A stretch of DNA of 45,083 bases. Source: Candidatus Gallipaludibacter merdavium (GTDB taxonomy: Bacteria > Bacteroidota > Bacteroidia > Bacteroidales > Paludibacteraceae). The stretch covers positions 1 to 45,083 of the forward strand of contig JADIMG010000026.1 of assembly GCA_017694875.1 (NCBI GenBank), in the 5' to 3' direction. The position numbers were made by a program, and so were the translations under genes. Shown here piece by piece: positions 33,112 through 42,324 of the stretch (its first letter is position 1; each line of letters opens with the position of its first letter). The notes beneath the pieces were generated by a model. That model was given only the letters and a program-made list of their open reading frames with translations, was not told the origin of the DNA and searched no databases.

Positions 33112-33916
33112 AGATATTTTCTGCTATACAACGTGCGTTTATTTCTTTGCGCTCTTTATCAAAAAACCATCCCCACTTGTTGAAATAGCGACACATATTA
33201 ACTATATGGAAATATAACAGCTTCATACTCTTATATGAACCTCTTCCGTACTCATGTATAACACTCACATATGGATAAAAGATGGTTTTATATTTTTTAT
33301 GAATACGCCTCGTAAGATCAATATCTTCAGGGTACAAAAAGAATCGTTCGTCAAACAACCCAACATCTTCCAGAGTACTGGTGCGCAACAACATAAAACA
33401 TCCAGAAAGATATGGTACATTCATAATTGTGCTATACCCAGAATCATATAACTCAAATCGTCTCTTTCTTTTCTTCATCATCCACTTTGGTAAAAAGCGT
33501 CGCCCGAATAAGTCCATTGGCGCTGGAACCAATTTACACAAATACTGCAAATCGCCATTGGGATAATAAATCTTGGGCATTAATGAGCCTATCGATGTAT
33601 GACCTTCCATATATTCTAACAATTCATTAATTATTGAAGGATCAAAAACTACATCTGGGTTCAATACCAAATGATAAGGAATCTTATTTTCTATGGTTTT
33701 GCGCAAGGCTATATTATGTGCACGACCATATCCACAATTATTATTATTGAAGATATAGGTTGCATCCATATTATGGGGTGTCTGAAAAGGAGAGGGGGAA
33801 TTGTCAATGATAAAAACATCATTTACCGCCTTGCATTGGCGCAATAATGCCACCAGACGATGAATTTTCTCCTCGTTGGTCTTATATATAACTATAGAGA
33901 CATTTAAAACAACCAT
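33089..33916 (-). CDS. Glycosyltransferase family 2 (rhamnosyltransferase-like)
   Basis: A 275-residue GT-A enzyme. The start has VSIVIYKTNEEKI and a nucleotide-sugar binding fold follows with FIIDNSPSPF. NNNNCGYGRAHNIAL (about 57-71) and HLVLNPDVVFDPSI (about 83-96, with the DxD-like NPD) are typical of WbbL-type rhamnosyltransferases. PYLSGCFMLLR and DERFFLYPEDIDLTRR (with the catalytic-type ED) complete the acceptor side. It is the last gene of the glycan cluster, 11 bp after the epimerase gene. Its 3' end runs 23 bp into the end of priA on the other strand. Sugar specificity cannot be read from sequence. Confidence 0.88.
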   Translation of the reverse strand: MVVLNVSIVIYKTNEEKIHRLVALLRQCKAVNDVFIIDNSPSPFQTPHNMDATYIFNNNNCGYGRAHNIALRKTIENKIPYHLVLNPDVVFDPSIINELLEYMEGHTSIGSLMPKIYYPNGDLQYLCKLVPAPMDLFGRRFLPKWMMKKRKRRFELYDSGYSTIMNVPYLSGCFMLLRTSTLEDVGLFDERFFLYPEDIDLTRRIHKKYKTIFYPYVSVIHEYGRGSYKSMKLLYFHIVNMCRYFNKWGWFFDKERKEINARCIAENISTSDQRR

Positions 33917-33927
33917 TAACCCAAAAT

Positions 33928-34914
33928 CTATTCTGTTTCAAAAATCTTATCTCCAGCCGCCTTGTGAATAAATTCAAATTCAAGAGTCCGGCTTAGCCCT
34001 TGTTCTAAAGTAAAAGGCGGTACAAACCCAGACTTATGTGCCTTTGAGGAGTCAAATTGTGTTGTTGCACAAAACTTTTTCACTCTCACAGAACTTATCA
34101 CCAGTTTCTTACGTGAAAGAAATGCAAGTACATCAAATGCATATCCTCCCAGCATTCCTAACCAATAAGGGAAATGAACCGATGGAATATGTTTATTCAT
34201 AACCTTGCTAACCAAAGTGACAAGCTCATTCATAGTAAAATCAGGTTTATCCGTATAATTATATATTTCCAAACCGGACTGTTGGTTTCGTAACAGAAAG
34301 TCAATAAAAGCGACTATATTGCCAACATAGGCCATCGCCTTTTTATTTTCTCCTTTACCTATCATCAAGAAGGCCCCTGTTGATATCTGGTGAAGCAAAT
34401 TATATACATTGCCCCGATTCCGTTCACCAAAAATCACTGTTGGACGCAATATGCTTACCACACAATCCGGATGCCTGCCATGCCAATCTTTCAGTACCTG
34501 CTCTGCCTGCCATTTGCTCTTACCGTAATGATTGAAAGGATCTGCAGGGAAGTCCTCGTTCGGATTTTCCTTGTTTAATCCATAAACGGCAACAGAACTT
34601 GTGAAAACTAAACGCTTTATGCCATTACGCTCCATTGCCTCCAACGTATTCCGCATTCCTTGCACATTCACATCGTAGTACAATGAGATAGGCGTCACAT
34701 CATCCCGATGCTCTGCCGCCAAGAGAACAACAGCATCCATGCCTTGCAGTTCCCTTGCCAACGTCTCCTTGTCGAGCACATTTGCTATGTGAGTAATTTC
34801 CGGATAAAAATGACTTTCTCTTTTATCTATATTTTTCAGTACCTGCTGACCGTCTAAGAACTGAATCAAACGTGTACCGACAAAGCCTGAGCCACCTATA
34901 ATTGCTATATTCAT
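33928..34914 (-). CDS. NAD-dependent epimerase/dehydratase (extended SDR)
   Basis: The ATG at 34914 overlaps the stop of the upstream gene (ATGA) and puts the Rossmann motif at the N-terminus; the frame is open further up. The 328-residue protein has IAIIGGSGFVGTRL (GxxGxxG, residues 3-16), DAVVLLAAEH (about 62-71), a Ser-Val-Tyr region FTSSVAVYG (about 104-112) and the catalytic YxxxK as HYGKSKWQAE. It belongs to the family of UDP-sugar epimerases and reductases. The product sugar is unknown, but the surrounding genes place it in O-antigen or capsule sugar supply. Confidence 0.87.
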   Translation of the reverse strand: MNIAIIGGSGFVGTRLIQFLDGQQVLKNIDKRESHFYPEITHIANVLDKETLARELQGMDAVVLLAAEHRDDVTPISLYYDVNVQGMRNTLEAMERNGIKRLVFTSSVAVYGLNKENPNEDFPADPFNHYGKSKWQAEQVLKDWHGRHPDCVVSILRPTVIFGERNRGNVYNLLHQISTGAFLMIGKGENKKAMAYVGNIVAFIDFLLRNQQSGLEIYNYTDKPDFTMNELVTLVSKVMNKHIPSVHFPYWLGMLGGYAFDVLAFLSRKKLVISSVRVKKFCATTQFDSSKAHKSGFVPPFTLEQGLSRTLEFEFIHKAAGDKIFETE

Positions 34915-35678
34915 TTTGTCAAATAGAATTTTTTTATTCCTCTTAATCCCCAATACAATAAGTTATAAATGCTTTGTAGCAACCCTAATTGCTGATATTT
35001 ATAATAAAACAAGAATTGTGCTTTTACCAATTTAAATTTATTTCCGGTGAATGAATTCCATACCCTGTAACTCGCAATCACAGATTGATTACCATAAATA
35101 TTTCCAGCCTCTTCGGCTAATTCCAACCAAAAAGCATAATCATCCCTTAATGATCTTAATTCTTCCCTAAAAAAATGTTTTCCAAGCTTTTCCGTATCAT
35201 ACATTCCTGTCAAACAACCCACCCTATTGGTAATACGCATCTGTTTAACCGGAATAATTGGATTTGGTATATACGGGGACAAAATTTCTTTATTTTCCTC
35301 ATTAATATATCGATAAGCAGCACAAATGACTGAAGCATCTTTGCTCTGCATAAAATCTATCTGTGATTGCAGATAATCAGCATCCCATAAATCATCTGAG
35401 TCTAGCATAGCAATATAACGCCCCTTTGCTCTTCTTATTCCATTGTTACGCGCTGCAGCAGAACCTGCATTTAATTGTGTATACAATTTTATACGGGAAT
35501 CCTTATCAACATAAGACTGCACTATTTCAGCACTATGGTCTGTTGAACCATCATTGACAATTATCATCTCCCAATAAGAATAGGTTTGGGCCAGAACGCT
35601 ATCTATCGTAGTTGACACGAACCGTTCACCATTATATAATGGAGTAATAATTGACACTAAATCATTTTTGTTTTCCAT
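34911..35678 (-). CDS. Glycosyltransferase family 2
   Basis: A 255-residue GT-A transferase. VSIITPLYNGERFVSTTIDS (about 8-27) begins the nucleotide-binding fold, MIIVNDGSTDHSAEI holds the first aspartates, and IAMLDSDDLWDADYL (about 88-102) contains the DxD metal site. RNNGIRRAKGRY is typical too. It overlaps the GT4 gene upstream by 17 bp and the epimerase gene downstream by 4 bp. The C-terminal about 60 residues are basic and aromatic, suggesting membrane association. The linkage formed is unknown. The gene looks clearly more A+T rich than the core genes on either side of the cluster. Confidence 0.88.
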   Translation of the reverse strand: MENKNDLVSIITPLYNGERFVSTTIDSVLAQTYSYWEMIIVNDGSTDHSAEIVQSYVDKDSRIKLYTQLNAGSAAARNNGIRRAKGRYIAMLDSDDLWDADYLQSQIDFMQSKDASVICAAYRYINEENKEILSPYIPNPIIPVKQMRITNRVGCLTGMYDTEKLGKHFFREELRSLRDDYAFWLELAEEAGNIYGNQSVIASYRVWNSFTGNKFKLVKAQFLFYYKYQQLGLLQSIYNLLYWGLRGIKKFYLTK

Positions 35679-36765
35679 AGCTACGCTTTAATTGCCCACA
35701 TAATAGTTCCATCCATCTCTCATATATCATTTCCGGAACAAATGGCTTGATAATATCTTTAGTTTGTTGATGAAGTTGTTGTCTATACACATCATTATTT
35801 ATCAAATTCAAAATTGCTTTGGCCAAAGCCTCCGTATCTTCACGGGGCACCAAAATTCCTCCTCCATTTCCAAGTAAAACAGAAGGTCCTTCCGGGCAAT
35901 CAAAGGAAACTATTGGCAATCCACATGCCGCTGCTTCCAATAAGACCATAGGAAATCCCTCATAACGTGACGACATTACATAAAATTCCGATGTAGCATA
36001 TTCTTTTTCTATTGCACTGGTATAACCTTTAAAATGCACAAACTTGTCCAGCGACAATTTTGATGACATTGACATTAAAATACCTAATTCAGGCCCTTCA
36101 CCATAAATATCAACATGCCAGCCATCGTCTTGAACTATTGGCAACACCTTTGTCAGAGCCAACAACAACAAATCATATCCTTTTTGCTTATCCAATCGCC
36201 CGACAGAAATAATCCGCTTAGTTCCAAAACCTTTATAAGGTTCTGGAACTACAGAAACCATATTCGGAATTGTTGATACATGCTTGATTTCTCGCAAGAA
36301 TTTAGATTTATCCGCATCAGTTAAAACAACAACCCATGCAAAGAATCGATAGACAAATGCTCTTACCTTCCTTATAAATAGATTATATACATCATATTTA
36401 AAATGCTCACATGCAACAGCTCTCTTCGAGTACCCAGCAAAAAAGACCAATAAGACAGCCAGTAACCGCTGAGCGATTATTATTTCAGCACCAATACCGG
36501 ACAATATTCTTTTAAATGAAGGTAATTGCTTTATTACCTTCAAACATCTACCCATCTTTCCATCATCCAATGAATAGGTACTCTCCGAAACAAAACTTAG
36601 CTTGACACTATCATCAACAGCATAGGCTAAAATTGGGTTGTTTCTAAAGACAGAAATTATATCTACCCTATGTCCTTTGCTCGCAAACATATTAGCCAAA
36701 CAAACTGTAGTACGTTCAGTACCACCTTTTGTAGTAATATCTTGTATCACAAAAACTATATGCAT
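35662..36765 (-). CDS. Glycosyltransferase family 4
   Basis: The ATG at 36765 (MHIVFVIQDITTKGGTERT) matches the usual GT4 beginning; an upstream ATG at 36783 in the same frame would add six residues. About 367 residues with two Rossmann-like domains. The C-terminal half shows ISVGRLDKQKGYDLLL (about 185-200), VDIYGEGPE and the E-x7-E motif in EGFPMVLLEAAACGLP (about 278-293). These are retaining GT-B enzymes that add sugars to lipid-linked or protein-linked glycans. It overlaps both neighbours in the cluster. Confidence 0.9.
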   Translation of the reverse strand: MHIVFVIQDITTKGGTERTTVCLANMFASKGHRVDIISVFRNNPILAYAVDDSVKLSFVSESTYSLDDGKMGRCLKVIKQLPSFKRILSGIGAEIIIAQRLLAVLLVFFAGYSKRAVACEHFKYDVYNLFIRKVRAFVYRFFAWVVVLTDADKSKFLREIKHVSTIPNMVSVVPEPYKGFGTKRIISVGRLDKQKGYDLLLLALTKVLPIVQDDGWHVDIYGEGPELGILMSMSSKLSLDKFVHFKGYTSAIEKEYATSEFYVMSSRYEGFPMVLLEAAACGLPIVSFDCPEGPSVLLGNGGGILVPREDTEALAKAILNLINNDVYRQQLHQQTKDIIKPFVPEMIYERWMELLCGQLKRSYGKQK

Positions 36766-37589
36766 CTTCTTCTGATTAAACAATAGGATAGTTTATAATA
36801 AATGTATTCCCAAGTATTTCTTATTCCTATGTCCTTCATATATGGCATGATAGCATATAAATCCGCTATCAACCTATAAAAATGAAGAAATCTATGAAAG
36901 TAATATCCTTTAGGGATTCCACGACTTCCGTACTTATTGCTGCCATGCTGTCTATACAAAATTGTTGGAGCATCAACATACACCAGTTTTCCTTCTCTTG
37001 CTACACGCGCAGCTATCCACCAATCATGAACTGGTGCATGAATAGAAAAAGGCAATGCTAAAGAACGAGCCAGAGCATTAATCATCATAGTACATCCAGC
37101 GACACAATTAGCGACACAAATATACGGAAATTTACAACATACATCAACACAAAATCTATTTTGCTTCCAAAATGAAGGAGACACTTCCTGCAAGGAGTTG
37201 TCAACTACAACCAAATCCGTAAAAACCAGCAAAGGAATATCTCTACCATAATCACGCTCCGCTGCTATCATCCTATGTAATGTATCATCAATTTTTGTTT
37301 GCATCCAAATATCGTCTTGGTCACAGAACATTACATAATTTGCTGTTGTGCATTGCAATAAAAGCTCATAAGACTTCACTACACCTACATTTCCTAAGTT
37401 ATCCTCCAACAAAAATATCTTATCTGGAAATCTCTGTACATATCCGTTAATTATACCAATAGTAGCATCAGTTGAACCATCATCACGAATAATCAAACGC
37501 CAGGCTGTATTGGTCTGATTTATTATAGAATCCATTTGCTCTATCAAATAGGATGCACCATTATATGTTGAGAGCACAATATCTACCAT
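36756..37589 (-). CDS. Glycosyltransferase family 2 (EpsE/RgpF-like)
   Basis: A 277-residue GT-A enzyme. VDIVLSTYNGASYLIEQMDS (2-21) starts the fold, LIIRDDGSTDATIGII carries the first acidic pair, and YVMFCDQDDIWMQTKI (about 85-100) is the DQDD metal-binding site characteristic of this subgroup. HDWWIAARVAREG (about 185-197) is also conserved in it. It overlaps the polymerase gene by 7 bp and the GT4 gene by about 10 bp. Likely adds one sugar of the repeat unit; which one is unknown. Confidence 0.88.
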   Translation of the reverse strand: MVDIVLSTYNGASYLIEQMDSIINQTNTAWRLIIRDDGSTDATIGIINGYVQRFPDKIFLLEDNLGNVGVVKSYELLLQCTTANYVMFCDQDDIWMQTKIDDTLHRMIAAERDYGRDIPLLVFTDLVVVDNSLQEVSPSFWKQNRFCVDVCCKFPYICVANCVAGCTMMINALARSLALPFSIHAPVHDWWIAARVAREGKLVYVDAPTILYRQHGSNKYGSRGIPKGYYFHRFLHFYRLIADLYAIMPYMKDIGIRNTWEYIYYKLSYCLIRRRCI

Positions 37590-38758
37590 TTCTCCTTGTC
37601 ATTGTAGTCATAACGCCAAAATTTCTCAGCCTCATCAATTTGTCTCTTCTGCAAATCAGCTTCACTGTACTTGAAACGTTCAAATACAGTCGAGATATTG
37701 TTGGACTTACTATATAACTTACTTGCATCTCTATTGTTTCGATATATCAGACTAATTCCAAAAGCAAGAAAGAGCAATACAAACAATTGTATGGGCAAAC
37801 GGTTCTTCTGTTTTGAATAATATACAACATAACAAAAATAAGGGATGATAAACGGAAGAAAATACGAACGGATACGATTCAACAAGAACCAATACTGAAA
37901 TAGTAGAACTATCACGAGAAAACTCATCCAAGCCATCCAATGCAATGTGCGTTTATCATTATCTTTTGACAAATAATATGCTAAACACAAAATTGCTCCT
38001 ATATAAATCGGGAATACCAACTGAAGTGACTGTGTTCTACTCAGATGATGCAGCAAGGAACTGATCGATGCATGTGGAAATGGCAGATACGCAATCAACG
38101 CCTCCAGCACACTTCCCAAAGGTATCATAAGCATAAGAAACAATGCCAAACCTAATAACAGATAGGCCTTTACTTCTATACGGAGTCCACGCAGAAGATA
38201 AACGAGCCCCGCTAATAGAAACATAATGACAGCCGATTTATGCATCGTACATGAAACTAAACAACATGCAAAAACCATTACGAACATCTTTTTCTCCCAA
38301 AAAAGAAATGCCCATAGCATAAAAGCTACAGCCAAACATTGACGTAATTCATAAAGCATCAAATTATAATCAAAAACGACCAATGCAAATAATGCCAATA
38401 TCCTATAATCAGGAATCTTCCGCCATACAAAATACAATGGTACAAAATAAAGCAAGGTAACCACACATGTCATTCCCCAATAAGATAGCCCGATATCATT
38501 ACATAACATGCAGAACAAAGCAAAGCCATACTCAAAATTTCCCTCGTAATGCAAAAAATCGGCATTTGACATGTTTTTGTAGAAGGGGATATATGACATG
38601 ATATCTGGCCCTATACTATATCTGGAAGCAATCAAGACAACCGTACAAATATAGGCAAGGACAAACAATTGCTTCTTTGCCTTATCGTATCCACTCAACA
38701 ACAATTCCGCAAAAGTGAACACAGCCAATACTATCAATATCAATGACAGATATGTCAA
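37583..38758 (-). CDS. EpsG-family membrane protein, probable polysaccharide polymerase (Wzy role)
   Basis: A 391-residue membrane protein with about ten to twelve helices and the EpsG pattern: ASRYSIGPDIMSYIPFYKN (about 44-62) with Arg and Asp, EGNFEYGFALF (about 72-82), LYELRQCLAVAFMLWA (about 134-149) and MHKSAVIMFLLAG (about 170-182). Proteins of this family polymerise O-antigen or capsule repeat units at the outer face of the inner membrane. The gene follows the flippase by 5 bp. The C-terminal about 50 residues are soluble and charged. Polymerase activity is inferred from family and neighbourhood. Confidence 0.83.
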   Translation of the reverse strand: MTYLSLILIVLAVFTFAELLLSGYDKAKKQLFVLAYICTVVLIASRYSIGPDIMSYIPFYKNMSNADFLHYEGNFEYGFALFCMLCNDIGLSYWGMTCVVTLLYFVPLYFVWRKIPDYRILALFALVVFDYNLMLYELRQCLAVAFMLWAFLFWEKKMFVMVFACCLVSCTMHKSAVIMFLLAGLVYLLRGLRIEVKAYLLLGLALFLMLMIPLGSVLEALIAYLPFPHASISSLLHHLSRTQSLQLVFPIYIGAILCLAYYLSKDNDKRTLHWMAWMSFLVIVLLFQYWFLLNRIRSYFLPFIIPYFCYVVYYSKQKNRLPIQLFVLLFLAFGISLIYRNNRDASKLYSKSNNISTVFERFKYSEADLQKRQIDEAEKFWRYDYNDKEKW

Positions 38759-38763
38759 TATAC

Positions 38764-40017
38764 TTACTCCTTTCTCAATAACTTATATGCATAAAAACAT
38801 AATGCGATACAAACAAATCCCTCAGTTGCACATAAGCAACATGCAGCACCAGCCTCTTTTCCTTGTGGTACAAAAAGAAACATCATACATATCGCAATAA
38901 CAGATGCATACAAATAAACATTACGATAATGTTTTTTATCATTTTCATCTCCCATTGCCAGCAACACCAATTGCCCACTGATACCACCCATGGCAACAAA
39001 CAATGGAATAGGAGACATAATACCAAACAAGGTATGTAATCCCATATAATCCCGACCAAGCAATGTACCAATCCAACCGCCTCCAAACAACAACACAACA
39101 AACAGCACCGACATAAGTCCCCCAAGAGCAAAATAAATCAATTTCAATAGCTTTCTCGCATCACCAGTCTGTCCTTTGGCCAAAGTTGCAATCTTAGGGA
39201 AAAAAGCTTGTGACATTGGAACAAAAAAGAGATAACAAACACTACGCACTAATTTTTCAACCGCTGTATATCGACCCACTTCAACAGGAGACGCATAATA
39301 TCCAAGAACAACAACCAACAAGGCAACATAAACATTTATTGCCGCACCCGAAAGAAAAATAGGGAATGATGATCTTAAACTTCCCGTCACATCAGCCCAA
39401 ATTGGTTTCATAAAAAAGGATGGGCCAAATCCCTTAATATGAACCCATATTACAGATAGCAACATACCAAATAAATAGGTTGTTGATAATAGTACTGCAG
39501 CCAATAAATATTGTTGGGAGTCTTTTATTAATACAAACGTCAGAGGTAATATCAATATTTTTGCAATTGCATTGACAATCGATATCTGCCTTATTTCCCC
39601 TAATCCTTGAAAAAGCCACACAAAAGAAAAGGTATTAGCCACCACCATTCCAAACAAAATCAACAGTGTCCATCTATAAGGCATATACGCCGGAACACAA
39701 AAAGCCAGGAACAGCAACAAAACCATACATATCAAGAGCAGAAATCCTTTTGCATACAGGGTGGTCCAAAATATCTTGGTCAAAGCATTTTTATCATCCT
39801 TATGCAAAGCAACGTCTTTAGTTGCCGTAAAATTAAACCCAAAATCCACTACTATCATCAAATACTGACATACAGCTGTTGCAAAACCGATATAGCCGAA
39901 TTTTTCCGCACCTAATACCACCATTAAGTACGGCCACACCAATAAGGGCATTACATAGTTAAGCCCTTGCAGCGCAATAAGCCATAGCGTATCTTGCAGC
40001 TCACGCTTATATCTCAT
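38764..40017 (-). CDS. Oligosaccharide flippase (Wzx/MATE-like polysaccharide transporter)
   Basis: A 417-residue membrane protein with about twelve helices. The N-terminal LWLIALQGLNYVMPLLVWPYLMVVLG and GYIGFATAVCQYLMIVVDFGFNFTATKDVALHKDD stretches (about 13-75) match the Polysacc_synt family. It moves lipid-linked repeat units across the inner membrane. It overlaps the upstream thiamine-binding-type gene by 11 bp and is followed by the EpsG-type polymerase after 5 bp. Together with the polymerase this indicates a Wzx/Wzy-dependent glycan. No chain-length regulator or initiating transferase is in the window. Confidence 0.9.
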   Translation of the reverse strand: MRYKRELQDTLWLIALQGLNYVMPLLVWPYLMVVLGAEKFGYIGFATAVCQYLMIVVDFGFNFTATKDVALHKDDKNALTKIFWTTLYAKGFLLLICMVLLLFLAFCVPAYMPYRWTLLILFGMVVANTFSFVWLFQGLGEIRQISIVNAIAKILILPLTFVLIKDSQQYLLAAVLLSTTYLFGMLLSVIWVHIKGFGPSFFMKPIWADVTGSLRSSFPIFLSGAAINVYVALLVVVLGYYASPVEVGRYTAVEKLVRSVCYLFFVPMSQAFFPKIATLAKGQTGDARKLLKLIYFALGGLMSVLFVVLLFGGGWIGTLLGRDYMGLHTLFGIMSPIPLFVAMGGISGQLVLLAMGDENDKKHYRNVYLYASVIAICMMFLFVPQGKEAGAACCLCATEGFVCIALCFYAYKLLRKE

Positions 40018-40312
40018 ATTTACCCACTTTACTCTCTATAGTCACATCTTCCTCAGCAGACGTCTGTATTTTCACATTTGTAATCACACTTGCAGCGCCT
40101 GCCTCATAACAAGCTTCCTGCGCCAAGCGCAAGGTATTGATTACCTCCTCGTAAGTCCCTTCCACTACTGTCTCAAAAGGACACACTTTACACGGCAAAC
40201 CCGTGCGTTTGATGGCAGCTATGGCAGCATCTACTATCGCATATGGATGGATTGAACTATCTTTAGGGGTGGGCAATACCTGAATAGCTGCATTCACTTG
40301 TTTTTCCAGCAT
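40007..40312 (-). CDS. Thiamine-binding protein, MTH1187/YkoF-like (DUF77) family
   Basis: A 101-residue ferredoxin-like fold protein. NAAIQVLPTPKDSSIHPYAIVDAAIAAIKRTG (about 7-38) and CPFETVVEGTYEEVINTLRLAQEACYEAGA (about 44-73) match the small thiamine-binding family, which forms dimers or tetramers in the cytoplasm. The length is usual. Its last 11 bp overlap the flippase gene, so it is cotranscribed with the glycan cluster although no functional link is known. I see no good promoter in the 133 bp between it and rpsP, so transcription may start from a weak site there or leak through the rpsP terminator. Confidence 0.85.
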   Translation of the reverse strand: MLEKQVNAAIQVLPTPKDSSIHPYAIVDAAIAAIKRTGLPCKVCPFETVVEGTYEEVINTLRLAQEACYEAGAASVITNVKIQTSAEEDVTIESKVGKYEI

Positions 40313-40386
40313 GACTCTTTTTTTATTATAATGATAGTATATAAACGGATTCCTTACTGAAAAGTTGCTTTACCTAAAAGAAAGAT

Positions 40387-40420
40387 ACAAAAAAACGAAG
40401 GTTTGAAATTCAAACCCTCG
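40387..40420 (-). terminator. Rho-independent terminator of rpsP
   Basis: On the minus strand CGAGGGTTTG (40411-40420) pairs with CAAACCTTCG (40396-40405, one wobble) around a 5-nt loop, and a run of seven T follows (40389-40395). It lies 25 bp after the rpsP stop. Confidence 0.85.
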
Positions 40421-40445
40421 CTTAGTTGTTTTTCCGCAAAACGAA

Positions 40446-40994
40446 TTATGCTTCTGCAGGAGCTTCTTCTGTTGCAGGAGCCTCTGCTTGGGCCTCCAAC
40501 TCGGCTTTTGCTGCAGCAGCCTGAGCCTCGAGTTCGGCAGCCTTTTTCTTTGCCAATTCTTCTGCTTTTGCTTTGTTTTGTGCTTGCTCCACTTCCAAAC
40601 GTGCCTTAGCAGCAGCAGCTTTATCTGCAGCCATCTGTTCACGAGTTTTGGTCAAAGCATTTTCCTTTTCTGCTTTCCATGCTGCAAAGCGCTTTTCTGC
40701 TTCAGCTTCAGTAAAGGCGCCTTTTTTTACACCACCCATCAAATGTTTCATCAACAAAACACCTTCTCTTGAAAGGATGTTGCGGGTTGTGTCTGTTGGT
40801 TGCGCACCCACACCTAACCAATACATTGCACGGTCAAAATTCAATTGAACCGTTGCTGGGTTAGTGTTAGGGTTATAAGAACCAATACGTTCGATAAATT
40901 TGCCATCACGTGGCGCACGGCTGTCGGCTACAACTATGTGATAATAAGCATAGGATTTGCGGCCATGACGAGCCAATCTGATTTTTACTGCCAT
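40446..40994 (-). CDS. rpsP: 30S ribosomal protein S16 with long C-terminal extension
   Basis: Residues 1-80 are canonical S16: [58 protein letters not shown]. The protein continues for about 100 residues. Part of this (about 80-115) holds [23 protein letters not shown], and the rest is an Ala/Glu/Lys-rich, low-complexity, probably helical tail ending TEEAPAEA. S16 is typically 80-90 residues; long tails are known in Bacteroidota. It has its own perfect promoter and a strong terminator. In many bacteria rpsP is followed by rimM and trmD; here trmD lies upstream in a separate unit. Confidence 0.97.
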   Translation of the reverse strand: MAVKIRLARHGRKSYAYYHIVVADSRAPRDGKFIERIGSYNPNTNPATVQLNFDRAMYWLGVGAQPTDTTRNILSREGVLLMKHLMGGVKKGAFTEAEAEKRFAAWKAEKENALTKTREQMAADKAAAAKARLEVEQAQNKAKAEELAKKKAAELEAQAAAAKAELEAQAEAPATEEAPAEA

Positions 40995-41049
40995 TTTGTA
41001 AAATATTTAAATTAGTACTATCGAAATGCCCTTACTCGAAGAGCGGGTG

Positions 41050-41080
41050 CAAAGGTAGTAATTTCTATTCAATCCACAAA
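41050..41080 (-). promoter_or_regulatory. rpsP promoter
   Basis: Minus-strand -33 TTTG (41077-41080), 19 bp, -7 TACCTTTG (41050-41057), 55 bp before the ATG. The -33 element lies inside the end of the upstream DUF1294 gene. Confidence 0.82.
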
Positions 41081-41383
41081 ATGCAACCACGTACCCAAAA
41101 CATTTATTTTACACCACTTTAAACACATGACCAACACAAACATCCATAGCAACCAAAGTAGCCAACTGACCACATAATATGCCGGCTTGCTGCATTTATG
41201 CCTTATCACATACATCAAAGGCATCATTAAGAATGCCCCTCCCATCATTTCACACGCATGCAACGTTCGCTCCGGCACACGCTTTCCACCTTTAATTGAC
41301 AACAATTTGTCGGCACAAAATACGATTCCTCCGACAACATTAATTGTCACCAGATAACCTATCACAACCAGCTCTATTCCCAT
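41069..41383 (-). CDS. DUF1294 family membrane protein
   Basis: A 104-residue membrane protein with about three helices. The family pattern is visible: [21 protein letters not shown] (about 22-42), then [26 protein letters not shown] (about 45-70) with the conserved GG and RHK. The function of DUF1294 is unknown. It overlaps the end of trmD by 10 bp and is therefore probably cotranscribed with it. The C-terminal helix (about 72-90) is rich in Trp and Leu. Confidence 0.8.
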   Translation of the reverse strand: MGIELVVIGYLVTINVVGGIVFCADKLLSIKGGKRVPERTLHACEMMGGAFLMMPLMYVIRHKCSKPAYYVVSWLLWLLWMFVLVMCLKWCKINVLGTWLHFVD

Positions 41384-42057
41384 TCATCCAGCAAATGAGG
41401 ACGCAACATACGCGTGCGTTCCAATGACTGTTCATGTTCCCAAGCTTCTATCTTGGCTTGATGCCCAGACAACAATATATCTGGTACCCGCCACCCTTTA
41501 TATTCCACTGGGCGCGTATAGACAGGAGGTGCCAGCAAATTGTCCTGAAAAGAATCTGATAAAGCGGACATCTCATCGCCAATAGCTCCAGGGAGCAACC
41601 GCACAATTGCATCTGTCATGATAGCAGCAGGCAGTTCACCGCCAGTCAGCACATAATCACCCACTGTTATTTCACGTGTAATCAAATGTTCTCTCACGCG
41701 ATGATCTACTCCTTTGTAATGTCCACACAATATGATAAGATTCTCTGCCAAAGAATAATTATTAGCCATTTTCTGCGTAAAAGGTTCACCATCTGGTGAA
41801 GTATAAATTACCTCATCATAGTTCCGTTGGTTCTTCAAAGCTGTGATAGCTCTGTCAATAGGCTCTATTTGCAATACCATACCAGCACCAAAGCCAAAAG
41901 AGTAATCATCAACCCTCCGGTGTTTGTCATCACTATAATCCCGTAAATTATGCACTACAACTTCAACCAAGCCTTTGTCACGGGCACGTTTTACTATCGA
42001 ATGATTCAACGGACTCTCCAACAGTTCTGGAACAGCAGTAATAATATCTATTCGCAT
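41374..42057 (-). CDS. trmD: tRNA (guanine-N1)-methyltransferase TrmD
   Basis: A 227-residue SPOUT-fold enzyme that methylates G37 of tRNAs using S-adenosylmethionine. [13 protein letters not shown] begins it. The trefoil-knot motifs are [16 protein letters not shown] (about 111-126) and [12 protein letters not shown] (about 133-144). Bacteroidota-type [15 protein letters not shown] (about 53-67) replaces the GGGPGM form of E. coli. [30 protein letters not shown] ends the catalytic part. It lies 36 bp behind yidD and overlaps the DUF1294 gene by 10 bp. Confidence 0.97.
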   Translation of the reverse strand: MRIDIITAVPELLESPLNHSIVKRARDKGLVEVVVHNLRDYSDDKHRRVDDYSFGFGAGMVLQIEPIDRAITALKNQRNYDEVIYTSPDGEPFTQKMANNYSLAENLIILCGHYKGVDHRVREHLITREITVGDYVLTGGELPAAIMTDAIVRLLPGAIGDEMSALSDSFQDNLLAPPVYTRPVEYKGWRVPDILLSGHQAKIEAWEHEQSLERTRMLRPHLLDEWE

Positions 42058-42093
42058 ATCTTTCTGATAAATTACAATTCTATCTGATGGAAA

Positions 42094-42324
42094 TCAAGGA
42101 ACCGGATCATAGCCACTTCCACCCCATGGATGGCATCGGAGGATACGCCTTATACCTAACCACCCACCTTTCAACACTCCATACTTCATAACCGCCTCCA
42201 CCATATAAGCAGAACATGTCGGTGTATAACGGCAAGTGGGAGGAAACAGTGGAGAAATGCACCAACGGTAAAAATATACCGGCAACAACACAGCCCGACG
42301 GATAAGTATTTGAATTCGGTTCAT
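42094..42324 (-). CDS. yidD: Membrane protein insertion efficiency factor YidD
   Basis: A 76-residue protein with the full YidD signature: [31 protein letters not shown] (about 14-44, three cysteines) and [13 protein letters not shown] at the C-terminus. It helps insert membrane proteins near YidC. Its ATG overlaps the rnpA stop (ATGA), the classical rnpA-yidD pairing. Confidence 0.95.
   Translation of the reverse strand: MNRIQILIRRAVLLPVYFYRWCISPLFPPTCRYTPTCSAYMVEAVMKYGVLKGGWLGIRRILRCHPWGGSGYDPVP

Noticed and set aside
40370-40642. Basic Leu/Arg/Gln-rich 90-codon frame on the minus strand
   Set aside because: It is a shifted reading of the repetitive rpsP tail and the terminator.
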